Below the pieces are notes generated by a model, which had not been told where the DNA came from, made no database searches, and saw only the letters and a program-made list of their open reading frames with translations. DNA of 64,000 nt, from positions 23,163,282 to 23,227,281 of the forward strand of contig OX465600.1 in the NCBI GenBank assembly GCA_950022295.1. Direction: 5' to 3'. This stretch comes from Bromus sterilis. Its lineage: Eukaryota; Streptophyta; Magnoliopsida; Poales; Poaceae. Shown here piece by piece: positions 52,972 through 64,000 of the stretch (the first letter of the stretch is position 1; the number at the start of each line of letters is the position of its first letter). The position numbers and the translations under genes are program-made.

Positions 52972-55900
52972 ATGACCAAGAACGGCATCCCCGAAAGTTC
53001 GGGTGCCGATGTGGAGGAGGTCGCAATTGCTGCGGATGCCGCTAGTTCGGAAGCCGAGAGATTGGCTGCCGAACAAAGGGCCGTCGCACAAGATGTGTTG
53101 CCTCCTTCCACGGGGCATGTTAGTTATGAGATTGAGGATCCCAAGTTGTGCACCTCCGGAGATATGGAAAAAGCCTTGCAAAAGGCTTTGGACAATCAAA
53201 GGAAGGAAATGGAAGCCTCCTTTGCAAGATTGAAGGCTTCGGCATCGGAGTCACAAACGTCAAGTGGTGCGGACCCTAGGTCCCCACAAGCGACCTTTGT
53301 GCACCCGGTTCCGAGGCCCCCTTGCAAAGAGGTGGTCCCTACCAATGGGACTATCCTGCTCTTAAGCTTGTGGAACCTAAGTATAACTTTAACGGCAATC
53401 CGCCTGTACTAACCGAGAACACTAACTTTTTGGATTGGAAAAGTCTTATGGCAGATTATCTTAGGTTTGTGTGCGAACCAATGTGGAACCTCATCGCCTC
53501 CGGGAAAGGCTATTATCCCATTGATCCAAACAACCTTACTCCAAGTGAAGTGTTTGATCGACATCTCAACCTTGCGGCTATTTGGTTCTTGAAAAAAGGA
53601 ATGGATGAGTTGACACGTGAACCATTTCTTCATATCACCAATGCAAGGAAATGTGGGATACTCTTCTCATTGCCAAGTCCGGCACCGGGTCTCTTCAAAT
53701 GACAAGATATGAGACCGCAAAGAATGCATTGCACAACCTTCACATGAAGAAAGATGAGACGCCCCAACAACTTCATATGTGTCTCAAAGTTCTCTCCGCT
53801 CATGTCCAGTCCTTCACATGTGAGAAATATTTGGATGGATATCAAATCACCAACCGTTACCTTGTGGACAAGATGTTGAATGCTCTCATGGTGTATTCTC
53901 ATCAAATGGTGTGGGAATTGAGGCATATGCCGACTTCTTCAAAATGACACCGGATGATGTGATTGCCACCTTCTTGCAATATGAAGAGCACCTAAAGGAG
54001 TCCAAGAGACTACTTGCCACATATGGTGGTCCGTCCTTAAACCTTGCACTCAAGGCTAGGCTCGAGGAGTTTGATGATGATGAGGAATAAGATGAGTATG
54101 AAGACGATGATAACTCCGATGATACTCCCTCATATGATGATATAGCTCTCTTTGTGAAGAAGTTCACCAAAGGGGACTTCAAGGGAAGATTCCAAAAGAA
54201 GAAGACTAGAAACTGCTACAACTATGAGAGACCGGGACACTTTGCGGAGGATTGACCATATGAGAAAAGAGAGGACAAACCTCGATTTCCTCGGAAAGAA
54301 GTTGCCAAGAAGCTCCCAAACCCTCTCAACAACAAGTTCAAGAAGAAAGCATTGTTGGCACTTGAAGGGTCCGATCCCGAGGATGTTGGTGGTGTGGATG
54401 GAGTTGCTCAAGATACACAAAAGACCTTGAAGCTCCTCAACAAGGAAGGTGAAGTTGTAAACTACAATTACATGAGTGACTACACGGCAATGCACACAAG
54501 TGTCTCATGGCCAAGTTGGTTGATGATGACACTCCCTCCTCCTCGGCTAAGATCAAGGTAACTCCTATTGATGAGTCCTTCATGTTCTCTTCCGAACCTC
54601 ATGATGAATTTCATGATGCGGAAAGTGATGATGCACATGCTACTTGTGAAGATTTGTTGTTTGCAAAAGTGAACAAAATGATGAGCTCTCTCAAAGGCAA
54701 TAAGATCAAAATGTTTCAATTACTTATGGATGTGGTGGGTAAGCACTCCACAACCATTAAGGACCTTGAAATCCTCCTCACCAAGGAAAAGGAGAACTAT
54801 ACTCTTTGAGGAAGCTCGAAATGATAACTTGTGCAAAGTTGTTCACACATCAAATGACTTAAATGACAAGCATGTTGCCTCCTTGAAAAAGGCTAATGAA
54901 ATATGTAAGGAACTTGCTAATGATATGAGCAAGCTTGTGGAGCTAAACACCTCCCTTTCTAAGGATGTTGAGGTACTCACCGTGTCTCTCAAGACAAAAA
55001 ATGAGGAACTCGCCACCCTTAAGAAAAATCTTGAGGCTCACAAACTTGCTCATATAAAAACAGTTACTAAGATGTCTCCTCCCACTATTGTACATATTGA
55101 TGCTTGTGCTACTAACTCTACCCTTGATCAAGCATCTCTCATTGAGGAGAACTTAGCTCTTCATGCTCAACTAAAGAAGGGCCTTTTGACTTGTGCCCAA
55201 GGCGAGAAAAATCTAAATGATGTATTAAGTCATCACAAGGAGTCCTTTACTAAGGATGGACTTGGGTTTGACCCAGGTACGAGTGTGACAAAGGATGTCA
55301 CCCTTAGCAAGGAATCAACTCCCCAAAAGGTGATCTTTGTTCGTGAAGGGCACAAGGACAAAGGTAAGAAAACTGTTGATGAGGTTGGTGTTGGGAATGG
55401 AAAGGCCACTAGGGGCAAGCCCACTCCTAACAGAAGAAGGAGAAGATGCCTCCATCCTATGTGCTCCGTAAGGCAAAGTATGGAGAGGTGTTTGCAAAAT
55501 TCATTGGGCCCTGCAATGCTTTCCGTTTCTATACCATTTGGGTTCCAAAGACCCTTGTTACTAACCTTAGAGGTCCCATTGCAAAATGGGCACCTCTAAC
55601 CAAAGCTTAAATCTATGTGTAGGATGCTATCTCCGGTGGAGTCAAATGGGTGATTGATAGTGGATGCACCAATCATATGACCGGAGAAAGCCATTTGCTC
55701 AAGGACTTCATGGATGCAATTCAACCATATATGAGCATTGTCTTTGGTGGTGGTTCCAATGGAAAGGTACTTGGGTTGGGCAAGGTGGCTATTACTAATG
55801 ACATGTCTCTTGCAAATGTCATGCTTGTCCAATCCCTTCAATACAATTTGCTTTCCGTTCATCAATTAGCTTCTGTTGGTTATGATACACTATTTTGTCT

Positions 55901-56520
55901 AACAAGTGTGAAAGTCTTTAGGAGAGATACTCTCGAAGTGGCCTTTGTTGGAGAGTTGGATGGCAACATTTACACGGTTGATTTCTCGAAAGAGAGTACT
56001 TACCATGCAACTTGTCTAATGGCCAAGGCCGACAAGGGGTGGTTATGGCATCGCCGGCTATCCCATGTTGGTATGAGAAATCTAAAAGATCTCCTAAAGG
56101 GTGAACACATCCTCGGACTAACAAACGTGTCTTTTGAGAAAGATCGTGTGTGTAGTGCATGCATAGTCGGGAAGCAACATCAAGCAAATCATTCCCCCAA
56201 GAATATCGTGTCAATGTCAAGGCCTTTGGAGCTCCTTCATGTGGATCTCTTTGGACCTCCATCATGGGATAGTCTTGGTGGGAAGAAATATGGTCTTGTC
56301 ATTGTTGATGATTATTCAAGATACACATGGGTGTTCTTTCTCAAGTCCAAGGACGAGACGAAGGCCACCTTCATTGATTTTGCCAAGCAAGCCCAAAGGA
56401 AATACAACATGGCTATCTTGGAAATCGGAAGTGACAATGGATCCGAATTCAAGAACTACACTTTGGAAGAATTCTTGAGTGATGAGGGGATTGAACATCA
56501 ATATTCCGCACCTTACACCC
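52972..56520 (+). pseudogene. Copia gag-pol, broken and truncated in integrase
   Basis: Gag begins MTKNGIPESSGADVEE at 52972 and continues in a second frame (53322-53702) with NFLDWKSLMADYLRF and LNLAAIWFLKKGMDELTREP. It then passes through further frameshifts to a zinc knuckle in which one Cys is Tyr (CYNYERPGHFAED) and another is a stop (TGA at 54253). A long coiled-coil stretch (54830-55250) typical of SIRE-type gag follows. Pol has the protease motif WVIDSGCTNHMTG (about 55645), GAG-pre-integrase WHRRLSHVGMRNL (56045) and the integrase core with HVDLFGP and SDNGSEF. It stops at SAPYT, where the catalytic Glu segment (normally PQQNGVVERKN) is cut off by the gypsy LTR at 56521. Reverse transcriptase and RNase H are outside the window. 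Confidence 0.85.
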
Positions 56521-58162
56521 TGATGGCTTCTCGCCCCTCGTTGGTTACCCCAAGTGGAAGGTTTGAGATGCAGTGCAGCAGTAAGTTTCCCTCGGTGAAG
56601 ATACCAAGGTTAATGAACCAGTAGAACTCAGGAGATACAAGTAGGTGGCAACATCACCAGAAATTGCTTCCTGACAAGGGTGTTGTCGTGGACCTGCACA
56701 CAGCAACAAATAACTTTGCTCCCAACGAGTACAGAGGAGTTCTCAATTCCTCCGGCCTTGTCGTTTACAAAGGATCAATGCAAGAGATAAAAGGTGCAAA
56801 GGAAAGTAAAAGTTGAAAGTAAATTGAGGGTGTGAACAATAATGTGAAGATGGACCGGGGTCCCGTGATTTTCACTAGTGATGTCTCTCTCCCAAAAGAC
56901 GATAAAAGTGCTAGCAAGGTAAACAAATCACAGTTGGGCAATTGACAGGATTATGAAGGCACCACAATTAATGCTAACTATGCTGCAAAGACAGGAAGGG
57001 CTCAAAAGCAATGGGCAGTACACCAAGGTAAGTAGACCAAAATCCATCTGCATCTACTACGAATCATCCACCTTGAGATATCTATCCAGAACATCTCGCT
57101 GGTATTAAGTTGCGAATCCCACCCAAAGTGTAAACTCAAAGCAACAGACAACTGCATTAAAAGAACTTTGCGTAAAGTAAACAATCCTTGCACCCGCAGG
57201 TACAAGCACCGTTGTTTTATCCCTAGTGGCAACAACACATCCCCTAGTCTCATGTTTCTGTCACTCAAGCTAGACATCAAGGGGCTGAACCCACAATTGA
57301 GCATAACACTCTCTCTTGGAGTTGCAAATAAAATACTTGGCCAAAGCAAATACTCCAATGGAGAACATGCAAGAATTTACTCAAGAACAAAATATAAAAG
57401 AGAAGAACCAAATATATTACTCATCACAATCTGAACATAGTCTCATAATCCATCAGATCCCAACAAACTCAGCATAGCAACAACAGAAATTACATAGATG
57501 CCTCGATCATGTGAGTCAGCTCACGAGGACTCGAAAGTGGAAGCACAAAAGGGGGAGAGATTCATCACATAGCTACTGGTCACGGACCCATGGTCCAAGG
57601 GGGACTACTCACGGCACATCCGGGAGGCGTCCATGGCTATGGATGGTCTCCCGGAGGGGGTTCCTCCTCCCGGCAGGGTGCCGGGGCAGCTTCTCCAGGC
57701 AGCCCCGATCTTGAAACGGCGGCGGCGGTACAAAGGGGAGTTCGCGAGAAAGAGATCGATATTAGGGGTTTCCACCCCGAGGGGTAAATATAGGAGAAGG
57801 GGGGCGTCGAGGGGACCCACGAGGCAGTCAGGAGGGTCCCTGGCGCGGCCCAGGGTGGGGCCGCGCCACCTGCCCTCCTGGCTGCCTGGTGGTGGCCCCC
57901 CTTCCCTCTCTTGGTGATTCCGGAAGCTTCTGTTGCGCTGATTTTTTTTATATTTTTCCCGGAATTTTTGGAGCACTTTTAATGGCCGGAAAACCTAAAA
58001 TACAAAAACAACAGAAAACAGAAACTGGCAACTAGGTGTACTGAGTTAATAGGTTAGTCCAAATAGGTTCAAAAGTGTATGAAATTTCAAGCAAAACATG
58101 GCAAAGTCACACAAAACATGCATGGAGCAAGCAGAAATTATAGATACGTTTGGGACGTATCA
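56521..58162 (-). mobile_element. 3' LTR of a reverse-oriented Athila-type gypsy element
   Basis: Ends TGATGGC and GACGTATCA (minus strand TGATACGTCCCAAACG) bound a 1642-bp LTR. A polypurine tract lies immediately to the right (minus strand AAGCTTGGGGATG before TGATACG), placing the internal region to the right. It is inserted in the copia integrase; the left flank pentamer is CACCC (56516-56520), and its partner is outside the window. A 52-bp inverted repeat at 57829-57880 is shared with the other gypsy LTR. Confidence 0.75.
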
Positions 58163-61037
58163 ACATCCCCAAGCTTAATTCCTGCTCGTCCTCGAGTAGG
58201 TAAATGATAACAAGCATAATTTCTGTGGTGACATGCCACACAACCATAAAAGGACTTTTAAGTAAAGCAATCAAAGCATGCAATTCAATTCAAGTCTTAA
58301 CAAGCAAGAGTCTATATTAGTATTTATACAAGCAACAAAAGAACAAAGGGTGCAAGAGCTCTCGCTGTCCGTGACTCGAATGTCTCCAAATGGTGTTTGC
58401 ATGCAGGCAAGGGACTGGGAAGAAAGAGAATGAGAACAACTATCTACTAAAGTTTCACACTTAGTCTCCTTTGGATTCTTATCTTGACTCGTCCCCAGAC
58501 CACTAGCCAGGTACAAGTCAAAATGATCCACTCCCTTTTGACATTTTGAGCACTCATGCAATGGATGAGCGTGAGCAAGAAAGTTGACACCTAAAAGGCG
58601 AAACAGAAAGAAGGTGGAGGAGGAAGACAAAAAGGTGTGAAAGGCTCACATCAATGAGGACAATCATAGGCGAGAGAAGGCCATATGATAGATATGATAT
58701 GAGGAGTAGGGATTGCCATACAACGGATGCATATGTGAGCTAAAAGCTCTCCAAGGGAACTAGTGGGGTGCATCTAACTTGCTTGCTCAAGAAGACCTAG
58801 AGCTCGTTTGAGGAGGCTCATCATTGGAATATACAAGCCAAGTTCTATAATGTGAAGGGTCCCCACATAGCTATATGCATGATGATGATCTCTATGGAGT
58901 ACAAGGGATAGAAGATGAAGTACTAGTGTGGATCTCTCAAAAGGAATAGTAGTATGCCCCCTTCTCTCTTTTTCTTTCTTTTTTCTTTTTTTTGGTGGCC
59001 TCGATGGATCTTTCTATTTAACTCTCATTTGTCCTCTTTGGGATCTTTTGATTTTGTCCTCTTTGGGATCTTTTCCTCACTTTAGGGGAAATACTCTATA
59101 TTTTACAAGAATATAGGAGATCTTTCACACTTTACAAAGGTACTCACATAAAGAAAATATAACTATCATGATGCAAATGTATGCCTCTGCCAGGGTAGCA
59201 GGTTATGCAATGATACTAGCGCGTCATGTAGCAATGATTAGGTAAAGGCCCAACTAGCATGCGGCTCATCGATCAAGCAAGTAGCATGTATGACATGAAG
59301 ATCAAGTCATGAGAAGGTGGATGTTGCATGGCAATGTATCTCGGAAAGGCTATGGAAATGCCTTGTAGGTAGGTATGGTGGCTGTTTTGAGGAAAGATAT
59401 AAGGAGGCTTATGATGATAGAGCGTATCATGCCAAGGGTTTGGATGCACCGGCGAAGTATGCGCCAACTCTCGAGGTGAGAAAGAGCAATGCACGGTACC
59501 GAAGAGGCTAGAAAGAGTATAGGTGGGTGGAAGTGTCAACTTTCGAATACTCACATTAGTCCGAAGAACTCATGCACTTATTATCGGTAACTCTCAATCT
59601 AATCAGGAGGTTCACAAAGAGACAGGTACCCCGAGGAGGAGTGTATGGGGGTTTGGTTATCCATGTGCATCCTCGACTCATGGTACGTGAGTGTACTCTA
59701 ATATTCGAACCCTCCAGAGGTTAGTGATCCATCTAGTAGCTAGAGTTCTCAACAGGGGTTTTTTGGTTTTTGAAAAACACACGGATTGCCCAAAATACGA
59801 CATCTATCACTAATAGGCAAGAGCTCTTGACACCATAAGTTCAAACATTACTCTAGTCAATACCTCAAAACTATTGCAAGTTACTACTACAAAGAGAACA
59901 ACAACTTTAACTACCTACTTTCAGTCAAGGCACAGAACTCAGTGCAACAGGCAAACTCTCTAACAAGATAAAACATGCAACCTATATAAAGTTCAACCTA
60001 AGACAAAATAAAAGCTCTAGAAAAACTAAAGCACTACAACTAAACAGAACAACAGCTAAGAAAATAAAAAGAACAACTCACAGCTAAAAGAATAAGCATG
60101 CAAATCCTATGAGGAGTTCTAGTTCAAGCGGAGTGTGAATCTCTCCCACACAAAAGAGTAAGTTGGGTCTAACTTGTTACTACAGCAAAGAAAGAAAAAC
60201 AAACCTAGAAAAGTAAAGAGCGATACGCTCCAAGCAAAACACATAACGCATGAAGTGATAAAAATATAGTGCAACGAGGGACAAACTGATGATTGTTGAT
60301 GAAGAAGGGGATGCATCGGGGGCATCCCCAAGCTTACACGCTTGAGTCTCCTTTAATATTCATTGGGGGTGCACATGGGCATCCCCAAGCTTGAGCGTTT
60401 AAAAGTCCTGAATCTTCTTTTATCACCTTCCATCGCGCACTTGAAAACTCCCTTCATACATAACTCATTGTAGGCTGATTAGAGAGGTTAGTACCCTAAT
60501 AAAATAATTTTTCCTCTACTGGAAATAAAGATAAACTTGAAGAGCTACTGTTTCCCAAGATTGCCAAAAAGTTTTTGCAAAGAAAAAGCAAGCTTAAGGT
60601 TTGCAAAAGTGAAGAGAGACAAAACGTGGCAGAATTTGTGAAAAACAGAACAGCATATAGAAACGAATTTTTTAGGGGTACTTCTGCAACCCAAATAAAA
60701 AAACTCAGAACATACGCAAGTTTCGTAATTGTATAGATCACGCTGTCTAAAAAGTTCAGCTCAAAAAGATGAACTGGTATTTTTTTCATGATTTTTCTAG
60801 TCACGGGGACAGAATCTGTTTTCTGGACAGCGTGTCACAACTTTCACTTCCCTTGTCATATGAGGCTAAACTTGGCACAAAGCTTGAAAAGTAAAGATAC
60901 AATGATGTTGCTACAGTAGTAACAATCATCAAGACCACTAAGAATAGAACAAAAGCAAAAAGAAAAATCTAAATACGTTGCGGGCTGCCTCTCGAAAGCG
61001 CTTCTTTAGAGCCATTAGCTAGGCTTAAAGCAGAAGA
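58163..61037 (-). other. Internal 3' region of the reverse gypsy, non-coding
   Basis: In minus orientation this lies between a protease relic and the 3' LTR, where reverse transcriptase, RNase H and integrase would be expected. I see no such motif in any frame, only short ORFs. The PPT-like phrase CATCCCCAAGCTT occurs at 58165, 60325 and 60381. The element is either non-autonomous by nature or has lost pol. Confidence 0.5.
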
Positions 61038-61477
61038 TCAAGTCTTTTCAAGAGAATAACTAGCCCGTGTGACGGACTCAAAAGGTAACTTAATATTTTT
61101 CCTAGGGAAATGTTCCGTCCCTTTCTTGAGAGGGAATTGGAATTTGATAGTTCCCTCTTTCATGTCAATGATAGCACCAACTGTGCGAAGAAAAGGACGT
61201 CCCAAAATAATTGGACAAGAGGGCTCACACTCAATGTCCATAATAGTGAAATCAACTGGAACATAATTGTCATTGACAATGATAAGAACATCGTCGATCT
61301 TCCCCAAAGGTTTCTTTACGGAAGAATCAACAAGACGAACACCAAAAGAACAAAGATCAAAAGGTTTCAATTCAAGCATATCATACATTCTTTTGGGCAT
61401 AACAAAGGTACTTGCTCCAACATCACAAACAACATAACAAGAGAAGTTATTCAATTTAATTTTTATCATAGGATCCT
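61038..61477 (-). pseudogene. Gypsy retropepsin-like fragment
   Basis: Minus-strand frame reads IKLNNFSCYVVCDVGASTFV (aspartic protease active-site region, CDxGAS), MYDMLEL, VDFTIMDIE and CPIILGRPFLRTVGAIID, the conserved order of the protease domain in Athila-type gag-pro proteins. The frame is open to 61477, where the second gypsy LTR (61478) interrupts it, so gag and the 5' LTR of this element lie beyond the insertion, outside the window. A stop at 61038 ends the frame after LEKT. Confidence 0.75.
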
Positions 61478-62878
61478 GATACGTCCTAAATGTATCTACT
61501 TTTCCAAACACTTTTGATGTTGTTTTGGCTTCATTCTTGCATGATTTGAACGAAACTAACCCGGGCTGACGCTGTTTTCAGCAGAGCTACCAGTGCTGTT
61601 TTCTTTTGTGCAGGTTTCTAGATATTTAGGTACGCTGGAAAAATCCCAAAAATATATATAAAAAATCAGCGTTCCGGAAGCTTCCGAGGATCCAAAGGGG
61701 GACCACAGGGCAGCCAGGGGGCAGTCAGGAGGGTGCCTGGCGCGGCCCAGCCCCTGGCCGCGCCACCTGCCCTCCTGTCTGGGTCCCACACCCCCTGGTG
61801 ACCTACCTTGGCCCCTATTTATTCTCCCGACGCAGAAACCCCGAAACAGAGGTCGATTTTTCAATCTACGTCGCAGAGCCGCCGCAACCCTCTGTTCTTC
61901 CTCGGAGAGCTAATCTGGAGGCTGAATTGGCCTCCGGTGAGGGGGAAATCATCGCCATCGTCATCATCATCGCCTCTCCATCACCCCTCCATGACTCCTC
62001 CTCTCATGTGTGAGTAATTCCCTGGTGTAGGCAAAGGGGATGGTAGGGATTGGATGAGTTAGATCATGTAATAGTTCAATCAGATTGTTGGGGGCATGTT
62101 GCTTATCATCTACTTGGTGTTTATCATCTCTGTTACAACTTGTTGCTCTTAATGCTTGTCACTTTGGGCCCGAGTGCCATGATTTCAGATCTGATCACCC
62201 TTTTGTTTCTTGAGTTTGTGGTGTTCTTGATCCTATCTATGAGTTGTATGCACCTATTATAGTCCGGAACCGGCGATCCCAATGGTGACAGCTTGGGACA
62301 CCAAAGGGGATGGACTATAATTTGAGGATTCCGTGTATCCATGAATTGTTAATGCTTTGTTTCGGTGCTCTTTGACAGGAGTACCTTAATCTCCCTAAGT
62401 TCCTTTTGGTCCCCTTTGTAGCGGGAGGGTAGGAAAAAAGATGTTGTGCAAAGTTCTTATTGCAAGCACGTACAACTACCTTGGGATACATGCCTGATGT
62501 TTGATATTTGCCTAGATGATCCTTTGTTTTCTGTGAGCCTTTCCCAAGTTAGAATCTGTTACATGTTCGTTCTCATCCAAGCAGCGCCCAACCATCCATC
62601 TCCCTAGCCTACAGTGTTTTCCTTCTGCTGGTTACTAGTTGTTTACCTTTGCTGTTCCACTATCACTATCACCACTATTATCATCACCACTACCACCACC
62701 ATATTACAGTTGCTACTAATACCTTTGTGCAAGCAAGTGTTTATTTCAGGTGCGGTTGAATTGACAACTCAATTGTCAAAGCCTGTACGTATTCTTTGTG
62801 TCCCCAAGTGTCGAATTGATAAATTGGGTTATCTTGCCCGCGAAGACTATCTCGATCCCCTACAGTTGAGGGTTATCA
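61478..62878 (+). mobile_element. 5' LTR of a younger Athila-type gypsy element
   Basis: Starts TGATACGTCCTAAATG and probably ends GGGTTATCA (62878), giving TGAT/ATCA ends; a primer-binding site follows at 62891. It is inserted in the protease of the reverse gypsy. It contains the same type of 52-bp GC-rich inverted repeat (61726-61777) as the other LTR. The right boundary is inferred, since the 3' LTR is outside the window. Confidence 0.75.
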
Positions 62879-62890
62879 AGTACTGTTTTC

Positions 62891-62908
62891 TGGCGCCGTT
62901 GACGGGGA
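62891..62908 (+). other. Gypsy primer-binding site
   Basis: TGGCGCCGTTGACGGGGA, one base different from the TGGCGCCGTTGCCGGGGA site usual in Athila-type elements (tRNA-Asp type). Located 12 bases after the inferred LTR end and 58 bases before the gag start. Confidence 0.8.
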
Positions 62909-62965
62909 CCATAGATTTATTTACAGGTCTACTCGAAGTATCCTACCCGCTGCATGTTATCCACT

Positions 62966-64000
62966 ATGGGTAAGAAAGGAGACCCTAAAGTTCCAATCTT
63001 ACCATCCCGTACGAGACGAGGTACTGCTCTTAGCACTAGTGCTAAACTTGATTCACCTTCGGTTATGAGTCAGTTTGATTCACCTCAGTTACATGCTACT
63101 TCTGCTGAGTCTGGCAATATGTCAGATACTTTTGATGATGCTTCTACTACTTTTGAGACTACAGGTTCACTTGGTTCTTTTATAGAAGAACATATTGCTG
63201 CTGCTGCCCGACTCTCGGGTGTTGAAATTCCTGTTATCCAAACTCCTATTGGGAAAACTCATAACTTTGCTGACCTTAAGGAGAAACTCCTTGAGGATGA
63301 TTATATTACACTTGATGATGATTTTTGCAGGGAACTTAATGAATGTGCTGATTCTGACCCTGCTACTATAAAGAAGTTGCTGGCAAAACACTCCCTGAAG
63401 AAGAAGTTTACTCCTGATTCTACTTTTGCTACGTCTCCTATACGCATCACTGATCCTGATTATGATTTCTTTGTTGACCTTTCACTTATATCCACAGTTG
63501 AAGCTGATCCCTTTTATGGCAGAGAAAATGATGATGCTATCGGGCACCTGACCAAACTCACCGAGTTAGGTGGCTTGTTTACAACAGATGAAAGGATCCG
63601 GAACTTTTATGTGACCAAGCTTCTTCCTTTTTCCTTGAAAGGAGATGCTAGAGCATGGTACGATGCACAACCATGTGGTTCCATTCAGAGTCCTCAATAT
63701 ATGGCTATATCTTTCGTTGATAAGTATTTTCCTGCTCATATGCAACATGCTGCTTTACAAAGAATTTATAACTTTAAACAGTTGCAGGATGAGCATCTCC
63801 CTAAAGCTTGGGGGAGATTTTGCTGTTTGCTAAAGGCTAGACCGGGACATGAAACCCCTAAAAATGAATTACTTGATATATTTTATGTTGGTCTAACCGA
63901 TGGGTCTAAATCCTACCTAGATAGTTGTGCTGGTTGTGCTTTCAGGCAAAGAACACCGGACGATGCGGAAGAATTGATGGGAAAAATTTCCAAAAACCAT
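62966..64000 (+). CDS. Gypsy (Athila-type) gag, intact to the window edge
   Basis: 345 codons without a stop, running off the right edge. The protein begins MGKKGDPKVPILPSRTRRG; the retrotransposon gag domain is recognised by LLPFSLKGDARAWYD, FVDKYFPAHMQ, LPKAWGRFCCLLKARPGHE and NELLDIFYVGLTDGSKSYLD. It would form the particle that packages the element's RNA. I chose the ATG at 62966 because of its strong context (A at -3, G at +4); an in-frame ATG at 62954 adds four residues. The open frame contrasts with all other retroelements here and suggests a young insertion. Zinc knuckle, protease and pol are beyond the window. Confidence 0.85.
   Translation, partial: MGKKGDPKVPILPSRTRRGTALSTSAKLDSPSVMSQFDSPQLHATSAESGNMSDTFDDASTTFETTGSLGSFIEEHIAAAARLSGVEIPVIQTPIGKTHNFADLKEKLLEDDYITLDDDFCRELNECADSDPATIKKLLAKHSLKKKFTPDSTFATSPIRITDPDYDFFVDLSLISTVEADPFYGRENDDAIGHLTKLTELGGLFTTDERIRNFYVTKLLPFSLKGDARAWYDAQPCGSIQSPQYMAISFVDKYFPAHMQHAALQRIYNFKQLQDEHLPKAWGRFCCLLKARPGHETPKNELLDIFYVGLTDGSKSYLDSCAGCAFRQRTPDDAEELMGKISKNH

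Noticed and set aside
62133..62342. Small ORFs in the gypsy LTR and leader
   Set aside because: They lie in untranslated LTR sequence upstream of the gag start and have no domain.

Overview
The window looks like a nuclear segment from a large, repeat-rich grass genome, most likely a Triticeae cereal (wheat, barley or Aegilops). The basis is the mix of element types: Angela/BARE-like copia LTRs beginning TGTTGGAAATATGCCC, a SIRE/Maximus-like copia, Athila-type gypsy elements with a TGGCGCCGTT primer-binding site, many Stowaway MITEs with CTCCCTCC ends in TA duplications, and CACTA, hAT, Mutator and Helitron pieces. The few genes have very GC-rich reading frames, as is usual in grasses. Species, chromosome and family names are inference from memory; no search was possible.

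Three ordinary single-exon nuclear genes stand out: a CBF/DREB1-type AP2 transcription factor (23808-24395, +), a cytosolic sulfotransferase (36149-37177, +) and the endocytic TPLATE-complex subunit TML (47087-49006, -). They show no functional link; they are isolated genes in a repeat background, about 10 to 12 kb apart.

Layout. 1-11 kb: LTR-retrotransposon sequence in which a reverse-oriented copia LTR (3166-6924) carries a solo LTR of a second copia family (4598-6231). That LTR has a primer-binding site on one side and a polypurine tract plus decayed pol on the other; a truncated second copy of the LTR lies at 10204-11015. 11-16.7 kb: a GC-rich unclassified block, a decayed PIF/Harbinger transposase carrying a hAT-like insertion, a CACTA-type element and a Stowaway MITE. 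16.7-20.5 kb: a four-copy tandem array of a roughly 0.9 kb unit built around MITEs. 20.5-36 kb: RNase H remnant, hAT element, the CBF gene, hAT deletion derivative, a 2.5 kb Mutator-like element with possible captured exons, LINE remnant and Stowaway MITE. 36-47 kb: the sulfotransferase gene with a duplicated 3' flank, small hAT, CACTA remnant, microsatellites, an ATGGCAATT-rich tract and a Helitron. 47-51.5 kb: TML, a related Helitron upstream of it, and a truncated LINE. 51.5-64 kb: a three-level nest, with a copia (+) split in its integrase by a gypsy (-), itself split by a younger gypsy (+) whose gag frame is open to the window edge.

I found no operon-like gene system, CRISPR array, tRNA or rRNA, and no convincing new functional pathway. 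The most notable observations are structural: the tandem MITE-bearing array, a possible Pack-MULE, a Helitron family with defined ends, an empty/filled MITE site pair beside the sulfotransferase, and hairpin or palindrome arrays inside LTRs.
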